From the NCBI RefSeq assembly GCF_001283065.1, contig NZ_CDMK01000003.1, positions 47,378 to 98,773 of the forward strand: a DNA stretch of 51,396 bases. Reading direction: 5' to 3'. Of this stretch, positions 42,860 through 51,257 are shown one piece after another. Made by a program: the position numbers and the translations under genes. Source of the stretch: Helicobacter heilmannii (GTDB lineage: Bacteria > Campylobacterota > Campylobacteria > Campylobacterales > Helicobacteraceae). The notes below the pieces were generated by a model. That model saw only the letters and a list, made by a program, of their open reading frames with translations. It was not told where the DNA came from and did not search any database. The stretch's first letter is position 1. The number at the start of each line of letters is the position of its first letter.

Positions 42860-45373
42860 ATGGCAAAATGGTGCGTCATCGGGCATGCCGTGCAGGGCAG
42901 GGGGCATGCGCTAGAAACCCCACCCACCCCATGCCAAGATAAAATTTACCCTCCAAAACCCACCACCTACAGCACCACAGACGGGGGTGCTTTTATTGGT
43001 TTAGCCGATGGGGCGGGCTCAGCGAAGTTTTCCCACTTAGGGGCGGCAAAAACTTTAGAAGTCGTGGCAAAAGAGCTAAGCCAAGACTTTGCAACCTACC
43101 TCAACATGCCCAACCAAAAAGAGATGAGCGCCACACTCTTAGAGCGCATTTTGCAAGCCTTGCAAGAGCTTTGTGTCCAACAAACAGACAAACTCCAAAG
43201 AGATAAAAGCGACATTGATGGCATTTTCAACGCCCTTTTAGAGGAAGCACAGGGGCTTTTAAAGTGGCAAGAAGCACACCGCTTACCCTTAATGCAGGGC
43301 ATGCAAAGCGTGCAAGAGAGCTTTAGCCAAGATCAAGAAAAACGCCAAGAAAGCGTGCAACACACCATCAAAACCGCCCTAGAGGGCATGGCAGAGAAAA
43401 TCAAGAATTTACAAGGGGGGTTTAGCGGCGAGGCTTACCAACTCCAATTCATCCCCCTCAAAGACAGGCTAGAAACCTTAAAAGCGGAGATTAGGGGAGC
43501 GGATTTTACGCTGTTTAGTGCAGAAAAGACAGCAGAATTATTAAAAAAACATGCCCCTAGCAAACAATACAAAGAAATTAAAGACAAAATCCACAAGAGT
43601 CTTAAAGAAGCCGAAGAGAGAGGTGATGGCTGGCTTGATAAGCTTGTGGATGTAGGTAAAAAGGCTAAACAACTCTTTCTTGGAGGTGATGACATCCAAG
43701 AAGAAGCTAAGGAGCAAGTGGATCGCTTAAAAAACGCCTATGTGTTTAGAGCGAATTTTGCACCCTTAAACCTGCCCACCAAAGACCTAAAAAGCTACAG
43801 CACAGAGCGGATTGAAAATACGCTCAAAACCCACAAACGCACCCTAAAACAACAAATCACTCGTTGTTGTGAAGATTACCAAGAGTTTTTAGACAAGGTG
43901 GAAAGGATAGTTAAACAGAAGGATTTTGATAAGTGGAATGAGGACAACCTTAATGCTTTGTTTAACACTTTCACAACCACCCATGACGATACATTTAAAG
44001 GACACTTACAAGAAATCGCCAAGCATATCCAAAACAGCAACGCCACCGCCCAAAACTATAAAAAAGACTTGTTAGAGCAACTGGGCACTAAAGAACAAGA
44101 ATACACCCACTTAAAAAGGCGTTTTGAGAGTCTAAAAGGCGATGTCTTGAGTTTGGAGGGGGATTTAAAGCACACGCTGGACAGACTGCAAAGAAAAATA
44201 GAAACCCTAAGCCCCCCCTACATGCTCTCAGGGGTGCAAAATCTGCTCTTGTCCAAAGCCACCTTGCAAAAGGATTTTGCCCTTTATGAAACCTACGCTA
44301 AAGACAGCACACAACTTAACCACGATTTGCAAAGTTTAAATTTAAGCCTACCCCCTCAAGCCATAAAACCCCTTAGCCATGTGCATGAGAGCCTAGAAAA
44401 ATCTAAACTCAACACCCCCACCACCCCCACTAAAGAATTTTTAAGTGCCCCTAGAACCAAGGGCTTTTTAGAGCATGCCAACACCCTAGAGAGCCAAGCC
44501 AAAGAGTGGCAAACCCTACACACCCGCCAAAAACAGCTAGAAAGTTTTAGCGAGGAAACAAAAGTCCTAGAAAAAACCCTAAAAGAACACCTAGAGGCAC
44601 TGGGGGTTTGTTGTGCCCACTTGCACGAGGGCATAAAAAAGCTCCAAGCCCAAAGCCTTTGGCAGACCAAGGACTTAAGACCCCTAAACAACCTCCCCCT
44701 AGACGCGTGCAAGAGCAAATTAGAACACACCCTACACAAAGAAAAAGTCCTCACACAAGAGTTTAACCAAGAGTGGCATCAGTCCATCACCCCCACCACC
44801 CTCCCCAAAATCACCCTCAAAGACAATCTCCAAAAACTTTATGACAGCATCCAGAACAAGACGTGCTCTTTGCAGGACTTGGCTTCGACCTTACTGGCGG
44901 TGGCGTTGCGGGGTGATGACTTCTTATTGTTGCACCTAGGTGATGGCGTGTGTGGGGTGTTGAAGGGGCGGGAGTTAAAGGTGGCAAGCCACCCAGACAA
45001 TGGCGAATTTGGCAATGAAACCACCTTCACCACTTCTAAAGACGCTCCCTTTAGCATGAAAATCTTTAAGGGCAAACTGAGCGAGAAGAATTTCACGGGC
45101 TTTGCGCTGATGTCCGATGGGGCTAGCGAGTCCTTTTACCACAACAAAGATCGCATTTTAGTGCCCCTACTGCAAGATTACATGAATGTCGCCCGTGTGC
45201 CGGGCATGCAAGAGGGCGTACAAAAGGCGTTAGAAACCTTGCTTGAAGGGCGGGTGAAAGAAAAGACCTTTGATGATTGCAGTGTGATCGCTTTGGTGCT
45301 AGAAAGCCACGACCCCCTAAGCGAAACTGAGAAAAAATTACAAGCCAAAATCACAAATATCCCCCTAAATTGA
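42860..45373 (+). CDS. PP2C phosphatase split by a large coiled-coil insertion
   Basis: An 837-residue protein. The first 75 residues are the start of a PP2C domain (PCQDKIYPP; GLADGAGSAKFSHLGAAK with metal-binding Asp 50 and Gly 51). The remainder of that domain appears only from about residue 655: LASTLLAVALRGDDFLLLHLG, then SDGASESFY (about 750) and FDDCSVIALVLE (about 807). The metal-binding Asp residues of both halves are therefore present. Between them about 580 residues are Lys/Glu/Gln/Leu-rich and strongly helical, with coiled-coil character. Typical triad phosphatases such as E. coli PphC (YegK) are about 250 residues. It should dephosphorylate the kinase or its targets. It ends the cassette; nfu follows. 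Confidence 0.82.
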   Translation: MAKWCVIGHAVQGRGHALETPPTPCQDKIYPPKPTTYSTTDGGAFIGLADGAGSAKFSHLGAAKTLEVVAKELSQDFATYLNMPNQKEMSATLLERILQALQELCVQQTDKLQRDKSDIDGIFNALLEEAQGLLKWQEAHRLPLMQGMQSVQESFSQDQEKRQESVQHTIKTALEGMAEKIKNLQGGFSGEAYQLQFIPLKDRLETLKAEIRGADFTLFSAEKTAELLKKHAPSKQYKEIKDKIHKSLKEAEERGDGWLDKLVDVGKKAKQLFLGGDDIQEEAKEQVDRLKNAYVFRANFAPLNLPTKDLKSYSTERIENTLKTHKRTLKQQITRCCEDYQEFLDKVERIVKQKDFDKWNEDNLNALFNTFTTTHDDTFKGHLQEIAKHIQNSNATAQNYKKDLLEQLGTKEQEYTHLKRRFESLKGDVLSLEGDLKHTLDRLQRKIETLSPPYMLSGVQNLLLSKATLQKDFALYETYAKDSTQLNHDLQSLNLSLPPQAIKPLSHVHESLEKSKLNTPTTPTKEFLSAPRTKGFLEHANTLESQAKEWQTLHTRQKQLESFSEETKVLEKTLKEHLEALGVCCAHLHEGIKKLQAQSLWQTKDLRPLNNLPLDACKSKLEHTLHKEKVLTQEFNQEWHQSITPTTLPKITLKDNLQKLYDSIQNKTCSLQDLASTLLAVALRGDDFLLLHLGDGVCGVLKGRELKVASHPDNGEFGNETTFTTSKDAPFSMKIFKGKLSEKNFTGFALMSDGASESFYHNKDRILVPLLQDYMNVARVPGMQEGVQKALETLLEGRVKEKTFDDCSVIALVLESHDPLSETEKKLQAKITNIPLN

Positions 45374-45424
45374 GTCTTAACGTCGCCTTTTAGCGTGATA
45401 AACGAGGTTTAGGGTATATTGCGT

Positions 45425-45430
45425 TATAAT
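45425..45430 (+). promoter_or_regulatory. Promoter -10 box of nfu
   Basis: TATAAT at 45425-45430, 22 bases before the ATG of the Nfu-like gene, with ribosome site TGGAGG between. A promoter here would separate nfu-murE-tal transcription from the preceding cassette. Confidence 0.6.
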
Positions 45431-45451
45431 AAGAGCTTTTGGAGGTGCTTT

Positions 45452-45721
45452 ATGGTTTTTAGCGATGAAGAATTACAAAAACCCGTGGAGTTAGCCCTAG
45501 AGAAAATCCGCCCCATGCTCTTAAGGGATGGGGGCAATGTGGTGCTCTTAGGCATTAAAGATGCAAAAGTGTATGTGAATTTAGTGGGGGCGTGCAAGGG
45601 CTGTGCATCTAGCGCAAATACCCTAAAGTTTGGTATTGAGCGTTGCTTGCAAGAGGAGATACACCCGGACATGCAAGTTGTGCATATGTCGCCTGAACGC
45701 TATAAAGAGTTGTTTTCTTAA
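45452..45721 (+). CDS. Nfu-type iron-sulfur scaffold protein
   Basis: An 89-residue NifU C-terminal-domain protein starting at ATG 45452 (MVFSDEELQ), with TGGAGG upstream; an in-frame TTG 33 bases earlier overlaps the promoter. The signature is LRDGGNVVLLGIKDAKVYV followed by GACKGCASSANTLK, with the CxxC pair that carries a transient [4Fe-4S] cluster. It probably delivers clusters to target enzymes together with NifS/NifU of Helicobacter. It corresponds to HP1492 and starts the nfu-TPR-murE-tal operon. Confidence 0.9.
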   Translation: MVFSDEELQKPVELALEKIRPMLLRDGGNVVLLGIKDAKVYVNLVGACKGCASSANTLKFGIERCLQEEIHPDMQVVHMSPERYKELFS

Positions 45722-45730
45722 GCCCCTTGA

Positions 45731-46339
45731 ATGACAAATGACCCTAAGAAGCGCACCTTTTGCGCGCAGGGCTACAAGGCGTTTTTACACAAGGAGTATC
45801 CAAGGGCTGGGTTTTTATTCGGGCAGGCGTTGTTCTTAGACCCGATGGATTCACACGCCAAAATCGGCTTGCTTCTAAGCGACATTGCCCTAGACTTCCC
45901 CAAAGAGGCGCACAGTTTCTATGAGTTGTACCAAAGTTTGTTAGACTCCCAGCCCCGCCGTTATAAGCTCAGTATCCAACACCAAATCTTAGATTTGATC
46001 GCGTCTTTTGACGATAGCCTGAGCAAAATGGCACAGGCCTTTAGTGCCGAAAACCAGCTGAAAGCCGAAAGTTTGGAGGGGATTTTATACACCGACTTTA
46101 AAAAAATGTGTGTGGGTAGGGACTTTAAAGAGGTTTTTGAGGATTTAATGTTCAGCACAAAAGTCATTTTTGACAAGAAGGAGGACTTTTACGAGTTCTT
46201 AGAGAGCCTTGTAGAAAATGGCTTTTATGAAATGTCCATCTCCTACATTGAGAACATGCGCGAGCTCTTGTGGTATGATGAGCGCGTGAGCGCGATTTTA
46301 CAAAAAGCCCTAGAGCTAGAAAAGCAAGCCAAAAAATGA
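45731..46339 (+). CDS. TPR-like helical protein of unknown function
   Basis: A 202-residue, probably all-helical cytoplasmic protein. The N-terminal 75 residues look like a pair of tetratricopeptide-type helices (FCAQGYKAFLHKEYPRAGFL, then LFLDPMDSHAKIGLLLSDIA). The rest (about 90-200) is a conserved Helicobacter region with EGILYTDFKKMCVGRDF and DFYEFLESLVENGFYEMSI. Position corresponds to HP1493. It begins nine bases after nfu and overlaps murE by four bases (ATGA). I cannot assign a function; the constant link with murE suggests envelope or housekeeping work. Confidence 0.75.
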   Translation: MTNDPKKRTFCAQGYKAFLHKEYPRAGFLFGQALFLDPMDSHAKIGLLLSDIALDFPKEAHSFYELYQSLLDSQPRRYKLSIQHQILDLIASFDDSLSKMAQAFSAENQLKAESLEGILYTDFKKMCVGRDFKEVFEDLMFSTKVIFDKKEDFYEFLESLVENGFYEMSISYIENMRELLWYDERVSAILQKALELEKQAKK

Positions 46340-47670
46340 GACACTTTTACCCCATCACCCACTACAACCGCTCCTTCACCCACTTAAGCGAGGACACAAG
46401 AGAGTTAGACAATTGCACCCTTTTGGTGCAAACCCCAAGCAACGCCCCCTTCGTGCAAGTGTACCTAGCCAAAGAGCCCACCACCCCCACCATCCACGCC
46501 CTAGAGCTCTACAAGCTTTTAAAGTTGTCGCTTCAAATCGTAGGGGTTACGGGCACGAATGGCAAGACCACCACTGCAAGTTGCATTTATTCGCTCTTGC
46601 TAGATTTGGGGCACTCTTGCGCCCTGCTTGGCACAAGAGGGTTTTTCATCAACGATAAGCGCGTCAAAGAAAAGGGCTTAACCACGCCGACCCTATTAGA
46701 GTTATATATGGACCTAGCCACAGCACAGGCTGAAGGTGTGGCGTATTTCATTATGGAGGCAAGCTCACACGCCATCGCCCAAGAGAGGATTTTAGGTTTG
46801 GAGTTTGGGGCAAGGGTACATACAAATATCACCAGCGACCATTTAGACTACCACAAGGACCTAAAAACCTACCAAGCCGTGAAAAATTCCTTTTTTCAAG
46901 GCGAGGGACTGAAAGTCATCAACCGAGACGACCCTATGGTGCGTTTCAACCCCATTAACGCTTACGGCTATGGCTTAGAGCACAAGAGCCATTTAAGCAC
47001 GGACGCTTACAGCCTACACCCCAGCTTAAGCGCCCATTTAAGCTTCAAACTCACCCCCAAAGCCCCGGCTGAAAACTCTTTACTGCACTCCCCGCTTATC
47101 GGCCGACATAACCTTTACAACCTTCTAGGGGCTGTGCTTTGTGTGCGCTTACTCACCGATAAACCTCTAGAAGACATTTGCGCCCTTGTGCCAAACTTCT
47201 TAGGCGTGAAGGGGCGTTTAGAGGTGGCACACACAAACCCCCTTGTAGTGGTGGATTTTGCCCACACTGCTGATGGCTTCACGCAGATTTTTAATAGCTT
47301 TAGTGGGCAGAAAGTGAAAGTTGTCTTTGGCGCAGGGGGCAATCGGGATAAAAGCAAACGCCCTTTAATGGGACAGGTAGCAGTAACGCATGCCCTTAAA
47401 ACCTACATCACTAGCGACAACCCAAGGCACGAAGACCCTCTAGACATCATCAAGGACATCCTGGGGGGGATTGCTGAAAACAAACGCTCTAGCGTGGTGG
47501 TGGAGGCGAATCGCCAAAGGGCCATCGAGCGTGCCCTAAGCGAATTACAAACAGATGAGATTTTACTCATCCTAGGCAAGGGGGATGAGAATATGCAAAT
47601 CATCGGCTCCACCCTGCACCCTTTTGACGATTGTCAAGTGGTGCAAGCATTTTATAAGGACAAGGCATGA
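46336..47670 (+). CDS. murE: UDP-MurNAc-tripeptide synthetase (meso-DAP adding)
   Basis: A 444-residue Mur ligase that adds meso-diaminopimelate to UDP-MurNAc-L-Ala-D-Glu. The ATP-binding motif is GVTGTNGKTTTAS (about 73-85). Further conserved parts are MEASSHAIAQERILG, TNITSDHLDYHKDL, IGRHNLYNLLGAV and VVDFAHTADGF. The DNPR motif in TSDNPRHEDP selects meso-DAP. The N-terminal domain is shorter than in E. coli, as usual for Helicobacter. ATG overlaps the TPR-like gene; TGA overlaps the tal start. Confidence 0.95.
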   Translation: MRHFYPITHYNRSFTHLSEDTRELDNCTLLVQTPSNAPFVQVYLAKEPTTPTIHALELYKLLKLSLQIVGVTGTNGKTTTASCIYSLLLDLGHSCALLGTRGFFINDKRVKEKGLTTPTLLELYMDLATAQAEGVAYFIMEASSHAIAQERILGLEFGARVHTNITSDHLDYHKDLKTYQAVKNSFFQGEGLKVINRDDPMVRFNPINAYGYGLEHKSHLSTDAYSLHPSLSAHLSFKLTPKAPAENSLLHSPLIGRHNLYNLLGAVLCVRLLTDKPLEDICALVPNFLGVKGRLEVAHTNPLVVVDFAHTADGFTQIFNSFSGQKVKVVFGAGGNRDKSKRPLMGQVAVTHALKTYITSDNPRHEDPLDIIKDILGGIAENKRSSVVVEANRQRAIERALSELQTDEILLILGKGDENMQIIGSTLHPFDDCQVVQAFYKDKA

Positions 47671-48662
47671 AGGATTTTTATTTATGGTGCGACTTCATTG
47701 AGCGGGATTTTTTAGAAGAGGGGTTTCAAACCCTTTTAAAAAAAGGGCAAATTGCGGGGGCGACCTCCAACCCCGCCATTTTTGCCAAGGCTTTGGAGTC
47801 TAAAGCGTATCAAGCACAAATTGCAGAGCTTAAAAACACCAAAATGGGGGCGAAGGACATTTACGAGCATTTAGTCATCGCTGACATCAAAAGGTGCGCT
47901 CAAATTTTACTGCCCCTTTGGGAGAAAAACAAAGCCACGGGCTACATCAGTCTAGAGATTGACCCCTTTTTAGCCGACAATGTGGGGGCAAGCGTGGCGG
48001 AAGCGCGGGCATTGTTTGGGCGCATTGGCATGCCAAATGCCATGATCAAAGTCCCCGCCACCCAGGCAGGGCTAGAGACCATGGAGCATTTAGCCAAGGA
48101 CAAGAACATCCCGCTGAATGCAACTTTAGTCTTTGATCCTAAGCGCGCTGGGGATTGCGCCCTTGCGCTTAAAAAAGCTCCCATGGGTGTGGTGAGCATC
48201 TTTGTCTCTAGGCTAGACACCTTAGCTAACCGGCTTTTACAAGACAAAAACAACCGTCTAAGCCAAAGCACCCAAGCCACGCTTTTAAACCAATTTGGCA
48301 TCGCCAACGCCCTAGAGTGCTACCACAGCGTGCAGGGCGTGGGAGCAAGCCGTGTGTATCCCCTCTTTGCCAGTGTGGGCACCAAAGATCCAAGCCTGCC
48401 AAAAGACTATTATCTACAAGCCCTAAAACTCGAGCACAGCATCACCACCGCTCCCCTAGAGGCTCTAAAAGCCTACCACGAAACCCCCAGCGCGCCCACA
48501 ACCTCCATCAAGCACATCAAAGAAACCATGCAAGATTTGGGCTTGGACTTAGAAAAAACGCGGCCAAACTCAGGTTATAACCCGGGCAGACATTCTCTTT
48601 TATTGCCGGGACTTAAAGCCTTTGAGGACGCTTTTAGCAAACTCTTAAAGGCTTTGACTTAA
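47667..48662 (+). CDS. tal: Transaldolase
   Basis: A 331-residue enzyme of the non-oxidative pentose phosphate pathway that moves dihydroxyacetone between sugar phosphates. Motifs: GATSNPAIFAKAL at about residues 30-42, YISLEIDPFLADN, the Schiff-base Lys in NAMIKVPATQAGLE, NATLVFD and VVSIFVSRLD. The length and pattern match the Helicobacter/Campylobacter type. The start overlaps murE (ATGA). The last 18 bases overlap the end of the convergent pyrB. Confidence 0.95.
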   Translation: MKDFYLWCDFIERDFLEEGFQTLLKKGQIAGATSNPAIFAKALESKAYQAQIAELKNTKMGAKDIYEHLVIADIKRCAQILLPLWEKNKATGYISLEIDPFLADNVGASVAEARALFGRIGMPNAMIKVPATQAGLETMEHLAKDKNIPLNATLVFDPKRAGDCALALKKAPMGVVSIFVSRLDTLANRLLQDKNNRLSQSTQATLLNQFGIANALECYHSVQGVGASRVYPLFASVGTKDPSLPKDYYLQALKLEHSITTAPLEALKAYHETPSAPTTSIKHIKETMQDLGLDLEKTRPNSGYNPGRHSLLLPGLKAFEDAFSKLLKALT

Positions 48663-49526
48663 TAGAGCTTCTATCAAAGCCATCCGCATTGCCACGCCGA
48701 GTTTCACCTGCTCTAGGATTTGACAGCGCGGATCGCTTAAAAGTTTGTCCTCTATGTCAATGTTTCGATGCACGGGGCCAGGGTGCAACACCACGACTTC
48801 TTTTTTGAGCATGTCCGCCTTGAGGCAATATTTATAGGCGTAGTCCTGTAAAGAGCCGTAAGTTTGCAGGGAATGCCTTTCGGTTTGTGTGCGTAGGCTC
48901 ATCACAATATCCGCCACCTCTAGGGCTTCTTGCAAATCGTGGGTGTACTCAAAGGAAGTCTTAGGCAAGAAATGCGGGGGGGCGACTAAAAGGGGCTTTA
49001 GCCCAAATCTAGGTAGAAGTTGTAAATTGCTGTTAGCCACCCTTGAGTTTTTAATGTCGCCCACAAAGGCGATGGTTTTGCCCTTAAGTTGCCCTTTAAA
49101 ATGCCTATGTAGAGTGAGTAAGTCTAGGAGAGCCTGCGTTGGGTGGGCAAACGCTCCACTACCCGCATTGATTAGGGGGGTTTCTAGGTGCTTGGCTAAG
49201 TAGGGCAGAGCACTTGAGTGGTGGTGGCGGATCACAAATAAATCGATCCCCATTGCCTGCAAGTTGTAAAGCGTGTCTAGCAGAGTTTCGCCCTTTTTGG
49301 CAGAGCTGGTTTGCACGCTAAAGGCGTTGAAGTGGGCGTTTAGGCGGGCTGTGGCGGTTTGAAAGCTCGCCACCGTGCGGGTGGAGTGCTCAAAAAAGAG
49401 GGCGGTTACACTCCTCTGGTGCAAATTCGGGGCTTGAAAACCATCTGCAAACGCACCTGCTCTATCTAGCAGAGATAAAACCCGCGTATCGTCTAAATCC
49501 TGTGTGCTGATGAGGTGTTTTAACAT
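48645..49526 (-). CDS. pyrB: Aspartate carbamoyltransferase catalytic chain
   Basis: I choose ATG 49526 (MLKHLISTQDLDD), giving 293 residues; an upstream TTG (49574) adds 16 residues that do not fit the family. It catalyses carbamoyl phosphate plus aspartate to carbamoyl-aspartate in pyrimidine synthesis. The carbamoyl-phosphate site is FFEHSTRTVASFQTA, the 80s loop lies in SSAKKGETLLDT, and HPTQALLDLLTL and VLHPGPVHRN are diagnostic. No pyrI regulatory chain is adjacent, so a catalytic trimer, or association with another Pyr enzyme, is expected. Confidence 0.94.
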   Translation of the reverse strand: MLKHLISTQDLDDTRVLSLLDRAGAFADGFQAPNLHQRSVTALFFEHSTRTVASFQTATARLNAHFNAFSVQTSSAKKGETLLDTLYNLQAMGIDLFVIRHHHSSALPYLAKHLETPLINAGSGAFAHPTQALLDLLTLHRHFKGQLKGKTIAFVGDIKNSRVANSNLQLLPRFGLKPLLVAPPHFLPKTSFEYTHDLQEALEVADIVMSLRTQTERHSLQTYGSLQDYAYKYCLKADMLKKEVVVLHPGPVHRNIDIEDKLLSDPRCQILEQVKLGVAMRMALIEALLSQSL

Positions 49527-49599
49527 AAGCGCGATTGTAGCAAAAAAACGCTGTAAAGAACACGGGCTTTTCAAGAGTTTTTAGTTTTAAAATGGGGGC

Positions 49600-50096
49600 A
49601 GAATAAATTTCTTCACTAGCAATTGCCAAAGCACCGAAAACATCCTGAACAACAGCCTAAGCCAAGAACAACAAGCTGCGGGAGAAGAGTTTGGTAGGGG
49701 CGTGCTTTAGGGCGCAGAGATATCCATGTCAAAGAATTTGTAGAAAAGCCTTTGGAGAGGGGAAAATCTTCAACGCTTATGGTGCCCTGATGGATGCTTT
49801 TATAAACAACAAGCAATCCACCCAAGAGGTCGCCCTGTGCGCCATTCACACCGATGGAAATGGCACATTTTGGCGTTTATGGCCCAAGCCACAACTCCAG
49901 CCCTAAAGCACAAAAGGTGTTAAAAGAGATTTTAAACACCACCACGCAAAAGCTACAAAATGAGCTACAAAAGCTAGACACGGTACAAGACAGTATTAAG
50001 AGTGTTTTAGACAATTTAGAAAAGGACACCAAAGACACTTACAATGAAGCCCAACTTCTTAAGTGTCTGCCTCTAAAAGCAAAACTCCCCGCTTAA
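49600..50096 (+). pseudogene. Decayed gene of unknown function
   Basis: Protein-like pieces occur in different frames. One from about 49608 reads SNCQSTENILNNSLSQEQQA to a TAG near 49708. A second, around 49760-49900, reads FNAYGALMDAFINNKQSTQE then VALCAIHTDGNGTFW. A third, to TAA at 50096, reads SPKAQKVLKEILNTTTQKL then LQKLDTVQDSIKSVLDNLEK. The last is clearly helical or coiled-coil. Two or more frameshifts separate them. I do not recognise the family. Confidence 0.4.
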
Positions 50097-50949
50097 GGTA
50101 GTGACTCTACACCCCACCTTGGATTGGGCAACATCCTCTAAAGCCCCATTAAACGCTTCAAGCCCCTCTCGTGCAAAACATCGTTTAGATAGTGGATGTG
50201 CGATTCTTTTATAGTTCAAAGGTCTGCCACTTTAAATCTGTAAACACTTTAGGCATCAAAGTCCTTTAAACTCTCTTGGGCTTAGGATTTATCCTTTTGT
50301 TGAGAGGTAAGTTAAAGAAGTTTAAGTAAGACCACAACATCCATGGCGTTATCCCCCACCATTTGGCAAGACAAGCACTAGGTGCTTGGAAAATAGTCTA
50401 AAGCAATCGTTCTGCACAAGCATCGCTAATGCTAAAGCGATCACTAGTCTTCTCACTTGCCTCCTCTCGGGGGTAGTCCACTACCTTCCCAATCCCTAGG
50501 CAAAATAAAGAAGCTTTATTTTACAGCACTCCAAGTGCAGACAAAGAACATAACCAAGTGTCAATAAGGCATTTTCCCATATAAATTTTGCAGTGCGTTT
50601 ATTGACATCCTCAAAATACTGCAAATACTATAGATTATTGCGTAAGTAAATAGTCCGCTTAAAAGGGGTGGCTAAAGCAAGCGTATTGTTTGAATAAGTG
50701 TTTCATCTTTACATTGAGCCTATCCCCATAAGCAAGGGGCAAGTAAGAAGTACCTGTAATGCCCGTGATGTTATGGTTGCGCATCACCCCACAATTATGC
50801 AACGAAACCAGCTCTTGGGACATTGCACATTTAGAATGTGTAAGTTGTCTAAGAATTGCGGATTGTAGTGCATGCAACGGCCTTTTTAAATCACGAAATA
50901 TTGGATTTTAGCAAAACCTATCTGTATTTGCACACACCTCCTAAACCCC
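50097..50949. other. Stretch with only fragments
   Basis: About 850 bases without a supported gene. Two fragments stand out, both on the minus strand. A 72-codon frame at 50877-50659 includes NHNITGITGTSYLPLAYGDR and lacks a convincing start. A 35-codon frame is described separately. I read the stretch as decayed coding DNA. Confidence 0.4.
50349..50456 (-). pseudogene. Signal-peptide-like 35-codon fragment
   Basis: GTG 50456 follows a strong AGGAGG (three bases apart) and reads VRRLVIALALAMLVQNDCF before stopping at TAA 50349. The basic start and hydrophobic core look like a secretion signal, so this may be the surviving 5' end of a lost envelope-protein gene, or a small gene. Support is weak. 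Confidence 0.2.
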
Positions 50950-51257
50950 CTAAAATAATCTGTAAACGGCGGTGGAAATGGTGATTAAACCAAAACACAG
51001 GATAAGGAGGTTTTGCCATAGGTTTTTATATTTATGCAGTTGGGGGAATTTATAGATGGCATAAAGGGGCATCAAGTAGAGGATGATGGCTAAAATGGGG
51101 CCGCCGATGCTCTCGATGATTTCTAACACACTGGGGTTCTTATACGCCACAAACCATGCCACAAGGAAGGTGATGAGGGCGGTGATTTTATTTGCGCTGG
51201 ATGGAGAAATTTGTTGGTTGGTGGCATAAAATAAGAGGCGGTTCAAGCCGTTCTTAC
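50950..51257 (-). pseudogene. sdaC: 3' fragment of serine transporter sdaC
   Basis: About 100 residues on the minus strand match the C-terminus of the SdaC/HAAAP serine-proton symporter by pattern: GLNRLLF, then SSANKITALITFLVAWFVAY, NPSVLEIIESIGGPILAIIL, LMPLYAIYKFPQLHKYK and an ending of the form ISTAVYRLF. The parent protein has about 400 residues and eleven helices; only the last three remain. The frame meets a stop a few codons upstream of GLNRL, where the sequence changes to AT-rich repeats, so the gene is truncated at a junction near 51257. Confidence 0.75.

Noticed and set aside
49527-49574. N-terminal extension of pyrB from an upstream TTG
   Set aside because: The added residues do not match the family and the ATG at 49526 begins exactly where PyrB conservation starts.
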